Below, piece by piece: positions 34,165-46,163 of a stretch of DNA of 64,000 nucleotides. How positions within the stretch are numbered: position 1 is the stretch's first letter; each line of letters begins with the position of its first letter. The translations under genes and the position numbers were made by a program. This stretch comes from Lindgomyces ingoldianus (Eukaryota > Ascomycota > Dothideomycetes > Pleosporales > Lindgomycetaceae). The notes below the pieces were generated by a model that was not told where the DNA came from, searched no databases, and saw only the letters and a program-made list of their open reading frames with translations. The DNA lies in assembly GCF_010093535.1 (NCBI RefSeq), contig NW_022985170.1, positions 70,990 to 134,989 of the forward strand, given 5' to 3'.

Positions 34165-35364
34165 ATGCCTTCTCGTTCTGGCTCACCCTTGCGCACCCCA
34201 TCTCGCCCTCGGTCTGGTAGCTTGTCTCGCGGTCGGTCGCCCATTCACTCAAGGTCGAGGACGCCCAGGTCTCCACCACCGCGGTCAGATCGCTCTAGGT
34301 CTCCACGACGGTCGATATCTCCTCGCTCTGCGTCGCGTTCTCGCTCGCGCACGCGATCAAGATCTCTCACGCCAGTCGGAAGACGCAATGGCCGGCGAAG
34401 CTATACGCCAGACAGCAGGTCCCAGTCTCCAAGAGGACGAAACTATAGCCGTAGTCCGAGTCGGGGCAGCCCCCCTGCCCTGAGGAGCTCCAAGTTAAGT
34501 ACTACCCATCCCCGCACTACGCAATGCCCCTACTAACTCTTCACTAGATTGTCGTGGAGCATCTCACAAAGAACGTGAACGCCGATCATCTCCGCGAGAT
34601 CTTTGGCAAATACGGCCCCATCAAAGAACTTGACTTACCTATGAACCATACCTGTAAGTCTTTCTACTTCCTTCACGATAATCTTGTAACATTATCCTCC
34701 AGTCAACACAAACCGCGGCTCAGCCTACATCCTTTACGAAGAGGTCGAAGACGCCGAGAAAGCCATCACTCACATGCATGAAGCGCAACTCGACGGTGCT
34801 AAACTCACTGTCTCAGTTGTGCTTCCTCGCCGCCGCTTCTCACGCTCTCCTCCACCGCTTCGCCGACCCTTCCCACCCCGAGACCGCGACCGCGACCGAG
34901 ATCAATACAACGACCGCCCAGGTGGTCCCCCTGGTGCCTACCGACCGCCACCAATGGCCGGGTCTGGTCCACCGGGACGGTTCCGTTCGCCGCCACGACG
35001 CCGTTCACCTCCACGAGGCTATGGAGGCCGTGGAGGCCGCGGTGGTAGAAGAGATGACGATAGCTACTACCCCCGTCGTTCGCCATCGAGGTCACGGTCT
35101 CCTCGGCGCAGTAGGTCGAGGTCATATTCGTCACGGTCGCGCTCTAGGTCTCCCCCACCACCACGACGAGGAGGAAGAGGACGCGGAGGTGGCGGTGGTG
35201 GTGGCGGTTATGGAAGGCGAGATTCTCTGCCTAGGCGAGGCGGAGGAGGAGGAGGAGGGGGTGGTGGTGGTGGTAGGAGGAGCCCGAGTTACAACTCATA
35301 TGACAGTTACAGTCGGAGCCGCAGCAGGGACAGAAGCCAGGATCGAGGTGGATGGAGACGGTAG
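34165..35364 (+). CDS. RNPS1-like SR protein: RRM flanked by RS/RGG-rich arms
   Basis: Nuclear RNA-binding protein of the splicing/exon-junction type. Exons 34165-34494, 34548-34653 and 34703-35364 total 365 residues. The N-terminus (110 residues) is Arg/Ser-rich. The single RRM reads VVEHLTKNVNADHLREIFGK, GPIKELDLPMNHTFNTNRGS, AYILYEEVEDAEKAITHMHE and DGAKLTVSVVLPRRR, closest to RNPS1 (TKNV after RNP2). The C-terminal arm has RS, RD, Pro-rich and long Gly/Arg runs (poly-Gly near 35190-35275). The first intron (34495-34547) starts with TT where GT is expected (CAAG/TTAAGT) and ends CTAACTCTTCACTAG; only this non-canonical splice keeps RS arm and RRM in one frame. A CCAAT/E-box module lies 138 bases upstream. 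Confidence 0.88.
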
Positions 35365-35634
35365 GTGAACATCAGAATTCGGGATCAGAGTGAAAGTGCA
35401 GTGGCTTGATGCCTAAGGAAGCTAATATCGCTGCGACTGAATAATTTTTGGAGAACTAGGGGCAGGGTTGATTCATATCGAAAGCTTCAGGCATTTGCAA
35501 TCGTAGCAAGGCGTAAGGTTCGCAAAAAAAATTGGAATACCCACTTTCATATGCTCATGTTATGCGAAACACCACACTATCTTGCGTCTAAGTAAATAAT
35601 CTTACGGGTTATTTTACATCCAACAAACACCTCA

Positions 35635-37403
35635 TTACCCTACAACATCCCCACCAAACCCAACTGGCCTCCTCACTTTACCACTACCAATATGCGGCAC
35701 AATCGCCATCGCCTTATATATCCTGCCCATCCCCGTTGGCCCCCGATCAACCAACCTTTTCCACCCAGTTTCTACCCTCTTTGCCATCTCATCTCCCTCA
35801 TCTCCCTTCTCGGTTCTAACCTCTTTCGCAACTCTCGCGACCTCCGCTAATCGTTGCGCCCTCTCCACAATTCCCAATGACCTCAGGAAAAAAGCTTGTT
35901 CAACTGGACCATGAACTTCGACCCCGGGTGACGCGCGAATCGCGGATTCCGCGAGGGCTAGGAAATCAACGTCGGCGGAGAGATCGACTTCTCCTGCGCA
36001 GAGGAAAGGGGTGACAGGTTGGTGGCTGCGGATGCCGCGGAGGGTGTTGGCGGGGATGGTGGATGATGGGCCGTAGTCGAGGATTAGGGCTGCGCCGGAG
36101 GGGTGTGAGGATGATGGGTGTGAGGAGAGGGAGGGGGAGGATTTGGGGGCATTGGACCCTCCGATTCGAATAGCGAAATCTGCTACGTACGCCAGAGATT
36201 CCGGAGAAATTTCAATGACAGCATCAGGTGTATTAGCCAGTGCTTTATATCTTTCTGATGTCTGAGGCAAGTACAGCGAGTGCGGTGTCGGGGTTTTAGA
36301 AACTGTAAGTTGGAATTCTGGCTTCTGCTCTTTCAAATCCTTCGAGCGAATGATGTCCGGGTCCGAAAAAGAAGGTGCAGGGGATACGACGAGTTCGTGC
36401 CACTGGTTTCTGGGAACTTGAGGACCGTATTTAGGTATGATGGGACCGGTCGGTGTGATGATTTTCGAGGCCGCGGGGATGGTTGATGAGGTGGTGTTTT
36501 GGAAGACGTGGATGGGGAGCGCGTCGAAAAATTCGTGGGCGAGGATGAAGGGAGTCGTGGTTTCGTCTTGTATTTGAGTTAGACTGACTCAAAATGAAGG
36601 GAGAAGATGGATCGGGACGGACCTTTTGGGACAAATCTAATGTCCTCACACCATGTGATATCGCGGCCTGGAAGGTATTTACAGCCGGCTTTCCACCCAT
36701 TTTGAACCTCTCTCAGGTCCTCGGTGCCGGAGAGAAGTTCTGCTTGTTGCTTGCGGAGATGGGGTGACGCTTCGACGAGATAAACAGTGTCTATGCTCTG
36801 AGAGAAAGGTTTGAAGTTCGATATCGTCTATCCTCCGATCAGCGTCATCCCTTACCACTATCCCCTCCTCACCCCTAGATAATAAATATAACATACCCTA
36901 AGTACATCCCCCATCAACGTCCCCCGTCCCGGGCCAACCTCAATAACCTGCGACCTTTCTCTCCTCCCCTGCGCCAACCACTCCGTATACAACCATATTC
37001 CGACTAGTTCTCCAAAAACTTGGCTTATCTCGGGGGATGTTATAAAATCGCCTTTTGCCCCGAATTGGTCGTGTCCAGACGTCTGGCGTGTGTAGTAGCC
37101 GCCGTTAGGGGAGGTGAGACATTGCCGCATGTATGAGGCTACAGATACGGGACCGGCAGTCTGTATATTATATTAGCATCTAGGTCCACGGCAACAAGGA
37201 TATAATTATACAGTTATAGCTTCAGCGAGCGACTTCGCAAGAGGCGTCGACCATTGTCGTTCTCCGCTCCCGCTCGAGGAAGAAGACCACCGAATCCCAT
37301 ACCCATATCGAGCAGATAGATACGCAATTGGCCTTGAACAACGCCCTCGCGTCGCAACCCGAAAATAATTGAGAGAATGGGCTCTCATTGTCTTGAGTAT
37401 CAT
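35635..37403 (-). CDS. NDUFAF7-like mitochondrial protein arginine methyltransferase
   Basis: SAM-dependent methyltransferase of the DUF185/MidA family; the human member methylates NDUFS2 during complex I assembly in the matrix. Start at 37403 (or in-frame ATG 37388) followed by an Arg/Ser-rich presequence (RGRCSRPIAYLSARYGYGIR). Blocks in order: PVSVASYMRQCLTSPNGGYY, FGAKGDFITSPEISQVFGEL, the SAM motif VIEVGPGRGTLMGDVLR, YLVEASPHLRKQQAELL, TPFILAHEFFDALPIHVFQN, WHELVVSPAPSFSDPDI, GAALILDYGPSS (post-I motif) and DLSADVDFLALAESA. Stop codon at 35635. Four to five introns, including the one between DVLR and TISNFK. It is divergent from the CDK11-like gene with 227 bases between them. Confidence 0.9.
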
Positions 37404-37629
37404 CGAAGTTCCATGACAGACAAACGCATGCACGCGTGAAATCGGAAAGTGGGACGTCGGAAATCGGAAGGAGCTATGACCACTTTTTAAATTCACCGAC
37501 CTCTCTGCACGTGTGAGGCAGGCCACCTCGAGCATGTGGCTTGAGTTTCTTCGACTTCATCTCTTCACAACGCAACATCTACTCAAAAGCCTGCGGATTT
37601 AGAATAGAGTGATTAAAGTATTATTTGAA

Positions 37630-39075
37630 ATGGCAGGAGCTTCTCGTTGGGCTAATATAGATGACCTGGAATCTCAACGCAAGAAAGAGAAGGAAGAGAA
37701 AAAGCGCCTGAAACAACTGAAACAACAACAAGCCGAAACCGAAGCCGAAGCCTTACGTGCAAAGAAAGAGCAGGAGGAATTAGACTCCCGTCCTGCAAAG
37801 AAAAGGAAGCTCTCACCAAGTCCCGAGAATAGATCCGCATCAGCATCTTCTGGGGAGAAGAGGAAGCTATTACGCTTTGAAGCTGGAGGATGGGGTCCCT
37901 GTCGAAACGTTAGCAATTTCGAGACATTAAATCATATTGAAGAAGGCACCTATGGGTGGGTTTCGAGGGCGAAAGAGACGGCAACTGGAGAGGTAGTCGC
38001 TCTGAAGAAGATGAAGATGGAATACGCCCAGGATGGATTTCCGGTGACCGCGCTGAGGGAGATCCAGTTGCTGCAGCATTCGAAACATCAGCATGTTATT
38101 AATCTCAGGGAGGTTGTTATGGGAGATCAATTAGACGAGTAAGTGAGAATCTCCCTCCCAATTCCGCCACCCTCTTCACGGGCATACTACAAGGAAAGAC
38201 ACTAAGACCCTCCCAGAGTCTACCTAGTAATGGACTTCATCGAACACGACCTAAAATCTCTCCAAGAAATCATGCCCGAGCCGTTCCTCGCCTCCGAAGT
38301 AAAGACCCTCCTCCTCCAACTCACCTCCGCCCTTGACTTCCTTCACACCCACTGGATCCTTCACCGCGATCTCAAAACCTCTAATATTCTCCTCAACAAC
38401 CGGGGGATCCTCAAAATCGCCGACTTCGGCATGGCCCGTCGGACCTCGGATCCCCCTCCCCCAAACCTCACACAGCTTGTTGTAACGCTGTGGTACCGCG
38501 CCCCGGAACTCCTCCTCGGAACCACGACATATGATTTTGCAATCGACATGTGGAGTCTAGGGTGTATATTTGGGGAACTTCTTTCCAAAGAACCCCTCCT
38601 ACAAGGGAAAAACGAAGTCGACGAACTTAGCAAAATCTTCTCATTATGCGGGATCCCAACAGACATGTCCTGGCCCGGATTCCGACGGCTACCAAACGCC
38701 CGAAGCCTCAAGCTGCCGCGTGACGTCGAGCAAAACGCGGGATCCATAATCCGCACAAAGTTCCCGTTTCTGACTACCGCGGGCTGCGGCTTACTTTCCT
38801 CGCTGCTCGCCCTGAACCCGGAGAGTCGGCCTACTGCGCAAGACGTCCTTGCACATCCATATTTTAAGGAGGCGCCGAAACCAAAGTCAGCGGCTCTGTT
38901 TCCAACGTTTCCGAGTAAAGCGGGAGGGGAGAAGCGGAGGCGCGCTAGTCCGCATGCGCCGGTAAGAGGGGGAGCGGCTCCAGGTTTGGGTGGTAAGGAG
39001 ATTGATTTTAGTGGGATTTTTGCAAGGAGGGATGAGGAGCAGCACGGTGCGGGATTTACGTTGCGCATGGGTTGA
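37630..39075 (+). CDS. CDK11/Cdc2L-type cyclin-dependent kinase
   Basis: Ser/Thr kinase, CDK11-like, expected to act with an L-type cyclin in transcription/splicing or cell-cycle control in the nucleus. Exons 37630-38138 and 38217-39075 give 455 residues. The N-terminus is a charged coiled coil (KKEKEEKKRLKQLKQQQAET) with a basic PAKKRKLSPSPE patch, a likely nuclear signal. Kinase blocks: HIEEGTYGWVSRAKETATGE (P-loop), VVALKKMKMEYAQDGFPVTA with the PITSLRE-equivalent PVTALREI, ILHRDLKTSNILLNNRGILK, IADFGMARR, LVVTLWYRAPELLLGTTTYD. All catalytic residues are present. The C-terminal tail KEIDFSGIFARRDEEQ is typical of the fungal family. The Cdk10 subfamily is the alternative. Confidence 0.9.
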
Positions 39076-39507
39076 TAGACACAGTTGCCCGGGGACTGGA
39101 GAAGGGCTGATGTTCCTTTGTCTGAGTAGACTGGGAGATGATGGTTGCAATGAGCATCTTTAGGAATTCAAGACGTGTACAGCATCTTGCCATCCAGCGT
39201 GGAACATGACAGGGCGACTTAGGACAGAAGTTTGCACCCTCTTGACACTCTCCCTGATTCCAGCAGAGGTTTAATCGATAAACTCTAGCCTGTTCGTGCT
39301 CCAAGGTATGTGATAACATACTGCAATTTTGTAGTACCTTTCCCTAAGTAGACAAAGACTCAAAAATATCGAGCTCGCAGATGCTACCAAGTTCATGTCT
39401 CATGAAGCCAGTCGTGAACTTAAAGCTACACCCATCATCCCCATGCACTCCCATTACACTATCACAAATCTCGTTCAATCAGCGCCTCCTCTCCCCACAC
39501 ACTCCTC
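39076..39507. other. Convergent intergenic region (CDK11-like / anoctamin)
   Basis: 432 bases between two 3' ends; no gene seen. Confidence 0.4.
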
Positions 39508-41932
39508 TCACAACTCCTTCTTCCCCTCAGAACTACCCTCCACAGCCGCTTTCTCAATCAACCCCTTCGCAACTGCCACCGTCTCCCTCCACCCCTTCTG
39601 CCTAGACCAAAACCTATCTTCAGGCGTACTAGCCTTAAGACTCGCCCTTCTCGCATCCTCCTCCAAGCTTTCCCTCGTAATCTTCTCCCCCAGATCCGCC
39701 ATCTTAGGCAATCTACCGACCTGGCTAAGACTTTCCTCGAAGTACTGCTTGCGCACAAGAAACCGCTCCCTCCGCTCTTTCTGCAAGCCAGGAGAATCTA
39801 GTTTCGAGATTGCAATCCGGACACCCCAGCGCAAGAGAATGAAGAGGTGCTCTGAAAGCATAACGGAGAGGAGGAGCGCCCAGCCTGTGATGTTGCTAGG
39901 GTGGCCATCAGGTCCGAGCCCGTCGTTCGAGAAGAGGTAGACTAGAGCTGAGGTCGTTAGACTTCCTAACCAGGTCAAGAAACTCAGAGAGTCGAGCCAA
40001 GGACCGATAGTGTCAGCGCGGCAAGGAGTCGGACGTTGCATTTCCACGCAGATTTTGATGGCATCGGCTCGTAATTCGACCCAGTCATTGATTAAAAATG
40101 ACAAAGGTGTCAGTGGCCAGACCACTGAGAATAAGGAGAGGTATCCAAATTGGACCACCATCTCCCGAAGATCGGCGGTTACATCGTAGACTTCTAGTTC
40201 TGCTTCTTCTCGCACGCGGTTTAGGAATGCAGCGTCTTCGGGTGGATCGTTGGGAGAGGGAGGTGAAGGTGTAGCACTACGATTAGTAGAGGGCGGTGGA
40301 GGTGTACCGCTACGCTTAACAGCTCGGTCTTCTTTCATTTGCCTGTACCTAGAGAAGACACGACGTTTGAGGTAGGGAACTACCAACTCCATGCCCAGGT
40401 TTACGATCTGTGCAGTCACCGTGAAGTAAATAACCTGTTTCCTCAGCCTATCGGGATTAATGGTAAACCCGGCTTGAGGTGCCTGTATTTGCTTTTTGTC
40501 GTCGGCAAATGGCTTGACTGTCAAATTAAAGACGTCAAGGTATGGAACTATGATGTTGCCAAAGGGGACGTAAACAAATGCTGTGAGGAAAATCGGTAGG
40601 TAAGAAGTGATGAAGTTCAGGACAAATATCTTCTGGGTGAGTGCCGCCTCGTACGCTCCATCGGTCTGGTAGTTCTCGTATTTAGTGAGACGTGTTGCAA
40701 AGTTCGTGAGGATGCTGGAGAGAATTGGCATGACTGTGGTGGCGATGCCAGTGGGGAGGAATACCTGGAGAGGATTAGCAAACGCAGAAGATTGTACAGA
40801 CGCAGTAGCATACCAAGACGCTCTTGAAAGGCCCACTGTATACTTCAGAAATGAAGACTTCAATGCTAAAGCAGGTCGCAATGAGAGCCCCCAATAGCAC
40901 CGCTGCGGTAAGTGCAAATGGAATCTGCAATAGTTGTCGTTGCAGCCGTTTGGTAGATGGGAATATCAAGACCGTTTCTCCCGTAACAGGGTCGGTGATT
41001 TGCTTCTCATGCTTGAAGTCTCTCTTCTTAGTTTCGATCCGAGATACACCTCGGACGCCCCAACGCACGCCCAAGTCCACCTCTTGATGCTTCCACCACT
41101 CCGTGAAGATAGTACACCAGACAGCACTTACAATCCCATATATGGGTGAAAAGTGGCCAAGAAATAGCCATGCCGACGCGCCGAAGACGGCTGGGAAGAT
41201 GAGGAAGGTGAAATAGGATTGCGTAAAGGCGAAGTAGAATGCAATCTACCCACGATTAGCGACGCAAAGCGTCAAGGAGCCTTTGAGCCCTACCTTCTCG
41301 CCCAAGCGGTTCCGAATATCATCCAGATCCTCCGTCTTCAAGAAATAAGATGTAGTCCATTTCTTGATCCAATCTTTGTTGTATGCAAGATCATGCAACG
41401 CAAAGATAGACTCCACATTCTCCCACTCTCCCTCACCAGGTGTAATACCAGCTCCTCCTTCATCTACCGGATTTGTAATCAACTGATATATGATTCGGAG
41501 TCTCTCAGCTTCGTACAAAGGCTCCGCTTCGAGAGCTTCGCGGGTCTCCTTGGGGGGTGCAGCGGCTCGAACGCCATGGATCCAGTCACGGACTCTGCCT
41601 TAGGCGTCAGTTATAATGTTCACGTTCTAAATGCGGAAGCGGCATTTACCTTGATCTGTACACCTCACCAAACAAATGCTCATCTGACGCAACCCTTACG
41701 AAGAGCAAGACTGACTGCAAGTCTCCATTGCGGACCTCTGTATTGAACCCTACAGACGCAAGGGCCTGGACTAATTCCTCGAACTTTGAAATCGCTACGC
41801 TTTTATCTGCACGATTTTAGCGAAATTACATGTGAGAATAGCTAGTAGACGGGTACCCTTCTTCGCGAACCGATAGCTGATCACGTAGTCGACGTCCATG
41901 TTCGTTTGGAGGGCTTGGCTCTTCGGAGCCAT
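39508..41932 (-). CDS. Anoctamin/TMEM16-family membrane protein (Ist2-like)
   Basis: Multi-pass membrane protein; fungal TMEM16 members are Ca2+-activated lipid scramblases and/or ER-plasma membrane tethers (Ist2). Start ATG at 41932 (MAPKSQALQTNMDVDYVISY), stop at 39508. The cytosolic N-domain runs to about 41250. Membrane segments follow: IAFYFAFTQSYFTFLIFPAV, SPIYGIVSAVWCTIFTEWWK, IPFALTAAVLLGALIATCFS, FLPTGIATTVMPILSSILTN, NFITSYLPIFLTAFVYVPFG, MVVQFGYLSLFSVVWPLTPL, LSFLTWLGSLTTSALVYLFS and WALLLSVMLSEHLFILL. QFGYLSLFSVVWPL and the acidic NDWVELRADAIKICVEMQRP are hallmark anoctamin stretches around the Ca2+ site. A Ser/Pro-rich loop lies near 40250. Five or more exons. The tail is basic/charged, shorter than yeast Ist2. 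Confidence 0.93.
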
Positions 41933-43776
41933 AGCGAGAATTTGGCTGGCTACGCGAGCAAGCGGACGAGGGGAGAGAGGGCAAACTTGTAGAGGAGTGA
42001 GAGAGAAGTTGGGGGGAATTGGAGGCAGACGCTGCTCAAAAGGAAAGTGGCATGGTGCTCTCAGCCAAGCTTTTCTGGACCCATCAACGTCATCGCCAGA
42101 TCTGCGATCATCCTTGCAGCACATCAGTGCCCGCTCTCTGGACAAGACGAACATGTGATCGGCAAAGGCTTGTATTTTCTGACATTATACTAGAAATGAA
42201 CATATATACTTACAAAGCAAGTATTCCCAGTATGGAAGTACCTACCATTAAGTACTTTCACCTGGCGGATCGGAGGAGCCACAGCGGATTTCGAGGAGCA
42301 TCTACGGATCGTCCAACTTCCTATTACTCCTAAACTTCTCAATATTCCCCTCCCTCGCTCTTATTGTCCCAGTGGCATCTCAGGAAGTTTTCATTTGTGT
42401 AGCTACATAGTATCGAACCAGTAACCTGGTAAAAGCTTATGACCTTATCTATAAAGAGACAATGGACGCTAGAAAAGGAGATAATGAACCTCGACAATAT
42501 CAAAGATCAACTCGAGCGGCTGCGAAGCGGGATGTGCAACCGTTTATGAAGAACTAGAACCTGTAAGCCAGCTACCTTTCGAGGTAGCTTCCTTATATTA
42601 ATAGTTGTAGTGGCAAAAACTCCAATGCTGAATAGATCTGTCACTCTCTACCCTCCCACCTTGTCACTCACTCACCCGCCAGATCCCCCACCCGACGATC
42701 CTCATACAGAGAGCCTAGCATATAGATGTTAGTATCTGGGTGGGGTGTTGTGCCAATAATTAAAATAGTCCGAAACCAACAACCCTTTGGGGCCGATACC
42801 GGATCCCTAATCTCATCCTCCCCATACCCCCTGTCGCAGCATCCCCAATCTCCTCCTCAAAGACACACATAAAGCGCGTCTATTGATGAGAAAAGGATTG
42901 CGCCGGAAACGGGAGCCAAAAATGCGGCACCGCGAAGTAGGCATCGTGTCGATTCGCTGCTCATCGGAATCGTATTCTCCGACTAGCAAGTTTGCCTTTC
43001 CCACACCGGGTATAGATCAGCAGTAGAATTCAACAATGATGACTAACACATAGAAGATCGAGTTGCAGGAGGGAAGAGACAGAAACTGGAGCAGGTGCTT
43101 TGAAAATTAGAGTACAGAAAAACTGGAATTAGACTTGAGGACCGAATCCACTAACGTGACATCGCGCCTTTCAACACCATTGGGAGCCAAGAAGATCGGT
43201 TGGCGAGGTTGGTACAGACTCGTAAGTCTGGGTTGAGGTCCCTTGGGTCCAGCAACATAATACGGGGCGCAACCGACCTATGATGTGACAATCTCCGAAC
43301 AGACTACGGTAGGCGATGAATAACCACATGCTGAATGGCCCAGTCATTAACGCCGTGTGCAGGAAGCGATCCAAAAGGAGTGTTCCCGATAGAAAAAGAA
43401 AAAGAAAGTAAAAGACTGAGCCACAAGTAGGGCTACGATCCACCAAGCAGGTTGACTTCGCCCGACCTACGTAGAAACAATGTGCCACCCATCCATCTAA
43501 GGGTATACCGGTATGGGTGGACGCTGTGTCCACTAATCATCATATCATGAACCGCTGAACTCCGTTTGCCGTATTCCGTATTACATCTGAAAGTTATAGC
43601 CATATCAAGGTTGCCACACAAAAATTGTAAGCTGTCCCAGAAAAGGATGAAAGCGATAGCCCATAGCCGCGCGTATAAGTGTGCGGTCAAGTTGAAGACT
43701 GGGGTCAATTTACAAGGACGGAGCAATGCTGTGTAAAGTCTCCAGTGGAGCTTTACTACCCATGCTACGATGGATC
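41933..43776. other. Intergenic region
   Basis: 1.84 kb between the anoctamin start and the 3' end of the poly(A) polymerase gene. Several open frames of 60-120 codons (for example 43171-43533 minus) lack ATG context, family motifs or splice logic. The first ~300 bases should be the anoctamin promoter. Nothing else supported. Confidence 0.4.
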
Positions 43777-46163
43777 TTACAAAGACCTAGTAAGTTTCTC
43801 CATGTGGGCTCGGTGATCCTCGTAGGATTCGTAGTTTCCAGCGAAAATTGGCTCGAGAATGCTGGCTGCATACTCTCCAGACGCGCTCAGGTAAGTCATT
43901 CGCTCCCGCATCGCCTTGTGAGCGGTTGAGAACTCCTTGAAGACATATTTGATTTTCGAAGATCCGCCTGATATGTTGTTGGCCGGGTTGTTGGGATCCT
44001 GGATAGAAAGACCATCCGGCTTCTCATTCCGTCCATCAATACCGATGCGTCCCTGCAAGAAGACATTAGCTACACAATTGGGCCAAAAATAATAATAATA
44101 ATAATAATAATAAAAAACCCGAGAATCTTAAGAAGCCATGAAGAACAACCATTGTATAAAGAAAGTATGGAGAAATGGTACATACCTTATTAACGTGGCC
44201 CGGCGGGTCCATTACAATCCTCTTCCTTGCAAGATTGAAGCGATTGCCGTAGAGATCAAGAAGGCCAAGGAACATTTCCCCGAGATCGCTTGTGCGTGGC
44301 TGGGTTTGTAGATAGCTGACGGTAAGGCAGATGGTTGAGAAGCCGCCCAATCCACCGTTGTGCACGTCGCTGAGTCCTCGCATAACGAGAAACTGTTTGA
44401 GAAGCGCTATAAGAAAAGGTATGTCGGGGTAATCTTGTTTCCATCCGGCGAAAGTCTCCTGGGCTTGAATTCCAGTAAGATTCTCGAACGAAAGGTCAAC
44501 TCTGATGCCAGTTAGAGAATCGATAAATTTTATGATCGGCACTTTAGCTTTCGTAATAACCTGAAGCGAATTAGGTTCTATTAATCCTGCTTTCTCAAGC
44601 CTGTTAGCAGCTGGGAACAGTACTGATCCAGCCGATCTAGGTTTGTCAAGCTTTCCGAGTCGCGGTCCACCACTAGCATGGGTGTTGGTGACATAGACGA
44701 GATCCATATCTGCTGCAGGCAAGTACAACCCAGCAGGAAACGAACCAAAACAATACACTTTACCGGAAGTGCGTCCAAAATTGCGACCCAGAGCATCTTC
44801 GACCCGTTGTACAAGATTCTGGCGAATAGTTTGGTCTTGTTGCGTGGGCTTGACATAGTCGTAGAAGTCCAGGATCTCATTATGAAGCCTGCATTAACGG
44901 TCAGCATCAGAGTTGAAATGTGGAGGTGGAAAGAGGTACAACTTACACTTTACTAATATCGCCTCTGAGTCGTTCATAGTTTTCGTTCTTGCACCACGGC
45001 GTTCGATTCCCGGACGGGCGTGGAAGCCATTCCTGCAAGAGGCTACCTTCATGCTCCCCACGTTTGCGCTTCGCAGCATGACGGCTCTGTTGCTGAGGCT
45101 TGGGAGGAAGTCCAGCAGCATCAACAGAGCGTTTAGGAGCGTGCTTTGGTTCTTGCAAACCTCCGGCGCTTGCGACATCGTTCAAAGAACCAACAAGCTG
45201 CGGAGTACTCAGCGAGTACAAAGAGTAAGACGGAAGGAGGTAGGGCTGGACAGATGCAGGAGGAGAAAGTGGAGGCGTCGGTGGAGGCGTGGAGTCAGGG
45301 GGTGGGGGAATGCGTGGAGGCGTTGGTGGGGGTGGAGGAACTATGATATTCGGGTCGCTCACATCTTCGTTCATGTCGAAAGCAATAAAATCATCATTGG
45401 CAGCAACCGCGTTATTAGGATCGTCCTTCTCAGCTGCCTGGTTCTTAGCCTTGCGGATTAGCTGAACGAAATCCCGCTTCTTTCCGGTGGTATCAGAGGG
45501 CGGTGGTGCAACAGTGTAGGGATCGGGATTTGACCATTTAGGGACAGAATTGCCATCCGCCCGACGGTTCGCTGTCACGCGAGGTTTCTTGTGACTACCA
45601 TCTTGGTCGTCAGAGGTGTTGTCATTACCAAAAGTCTTGCCAATTTCTCCTTCGGATCTGTCATCATCGTCGGGTAAGTCAGCAAGATCCATGAACCTAT
45701 TCTGGCCGTTGCTCCCGAGGACCCGTTCCGGGCTTGGGGCATCAGTCGTGCCTGAGATAAGCGCACGCTGGTGTGGGGCTTCTTTGCGGAAAGAGCGGCG
45801 GCCACCCCTTCCGTTTCTGTCAAAATGATGGCTATTTCCGTTCTGGGGAAATCTTGACTGGGTGCCATGCTCAGGTTGTTGGTGCCTGCGAGGCTTCTGT
45901 GGCGGTTTGCGGGCGCCAACAACTGTGTCGTTATATCCACGTTGGAACTGGAGCGTCTGGTGTCCAGCTCTGAACGTGAATTCCGCGCCGCCGCGACTAG
46001 ATTGACGGGACGAAGATTCAGCAGGTTTGTACTGATCGCCGGCGCTGTAAGTATCCCCCCCGCCGTGAGTGAATGTCATGCGCGATTGGAGAGGGACTGG
46101 GCGGTTGTCGTCGCCGCCGCGCCTACCGCCTCCACGGTTGCGCGGGCGGTATGAGTCCACCAT
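43777..46163 (-). CDS. Trf4/PAPD5-type non-canonical poly(A) polymerase
   Basis: Nuclear nucleotidyltransferase of the TRAMP type, adding short A-tails to RNAs for exosome decay. Start ATG at 46163 (MVDSYRPRNRGGGRRGGDDN), stop 43777. The first exon (to about 44946) encodes ~400 mostly disordered residues: RGG-like start, basic patches, a Pro-rich run and finally LLQEWLPRPSGNRTPWCKNE. The catalytic exon has VYCFGSFPAGLYLPAADMDL (GS...D-x-D), IRVDLSFENLTGIQAQETFA (third Asp), FLIALLKQFLVMRGLSDVHN, GGLGGFSTICLTVSYLQTQP and LGEMFLGLLDLYGNRFNLAR. The last exon reads GRIGIDGRNEKPDGLSIQDP, NNPANNISGGSSKIKYVFKE. An intron between these carries an AAT microsatellite. Assignment to Trf4/5 is by catalytic and central domain motifs. 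Confidence 0.92.
44088..44113 (+). repeat. (AAT)n microsatellite within an intron
   Basis: About eight AAT units followed by A-rich sequence, inside the intron between the catalytic and C-terminal exons of the poly(A) polymerase gene. Confidence 0.9.

Noticed and set aside
35000..35370. Asp/Glu-free alternative frame (34778-35368) beside the RNPS1-like C-terminus
   Set aside because: It is the other reading of Gly/Arg repeat DNA; the RS/RGG frame continues from the RRM.
38361..39068. 235-codon frame antisense to the CDK11-like gene
   Set aside because: Mirror of conserved kinase codons; the sense strand has unmistakable kinase motifs.
44985..45015. B-box-like GTTCGATTCC on the plus strand, suggesting a tRNA
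   Set aside because: It lies inside a conserved exon of the poly(A) polymerase gene and there is no A box or acceptor stem at the right distance.
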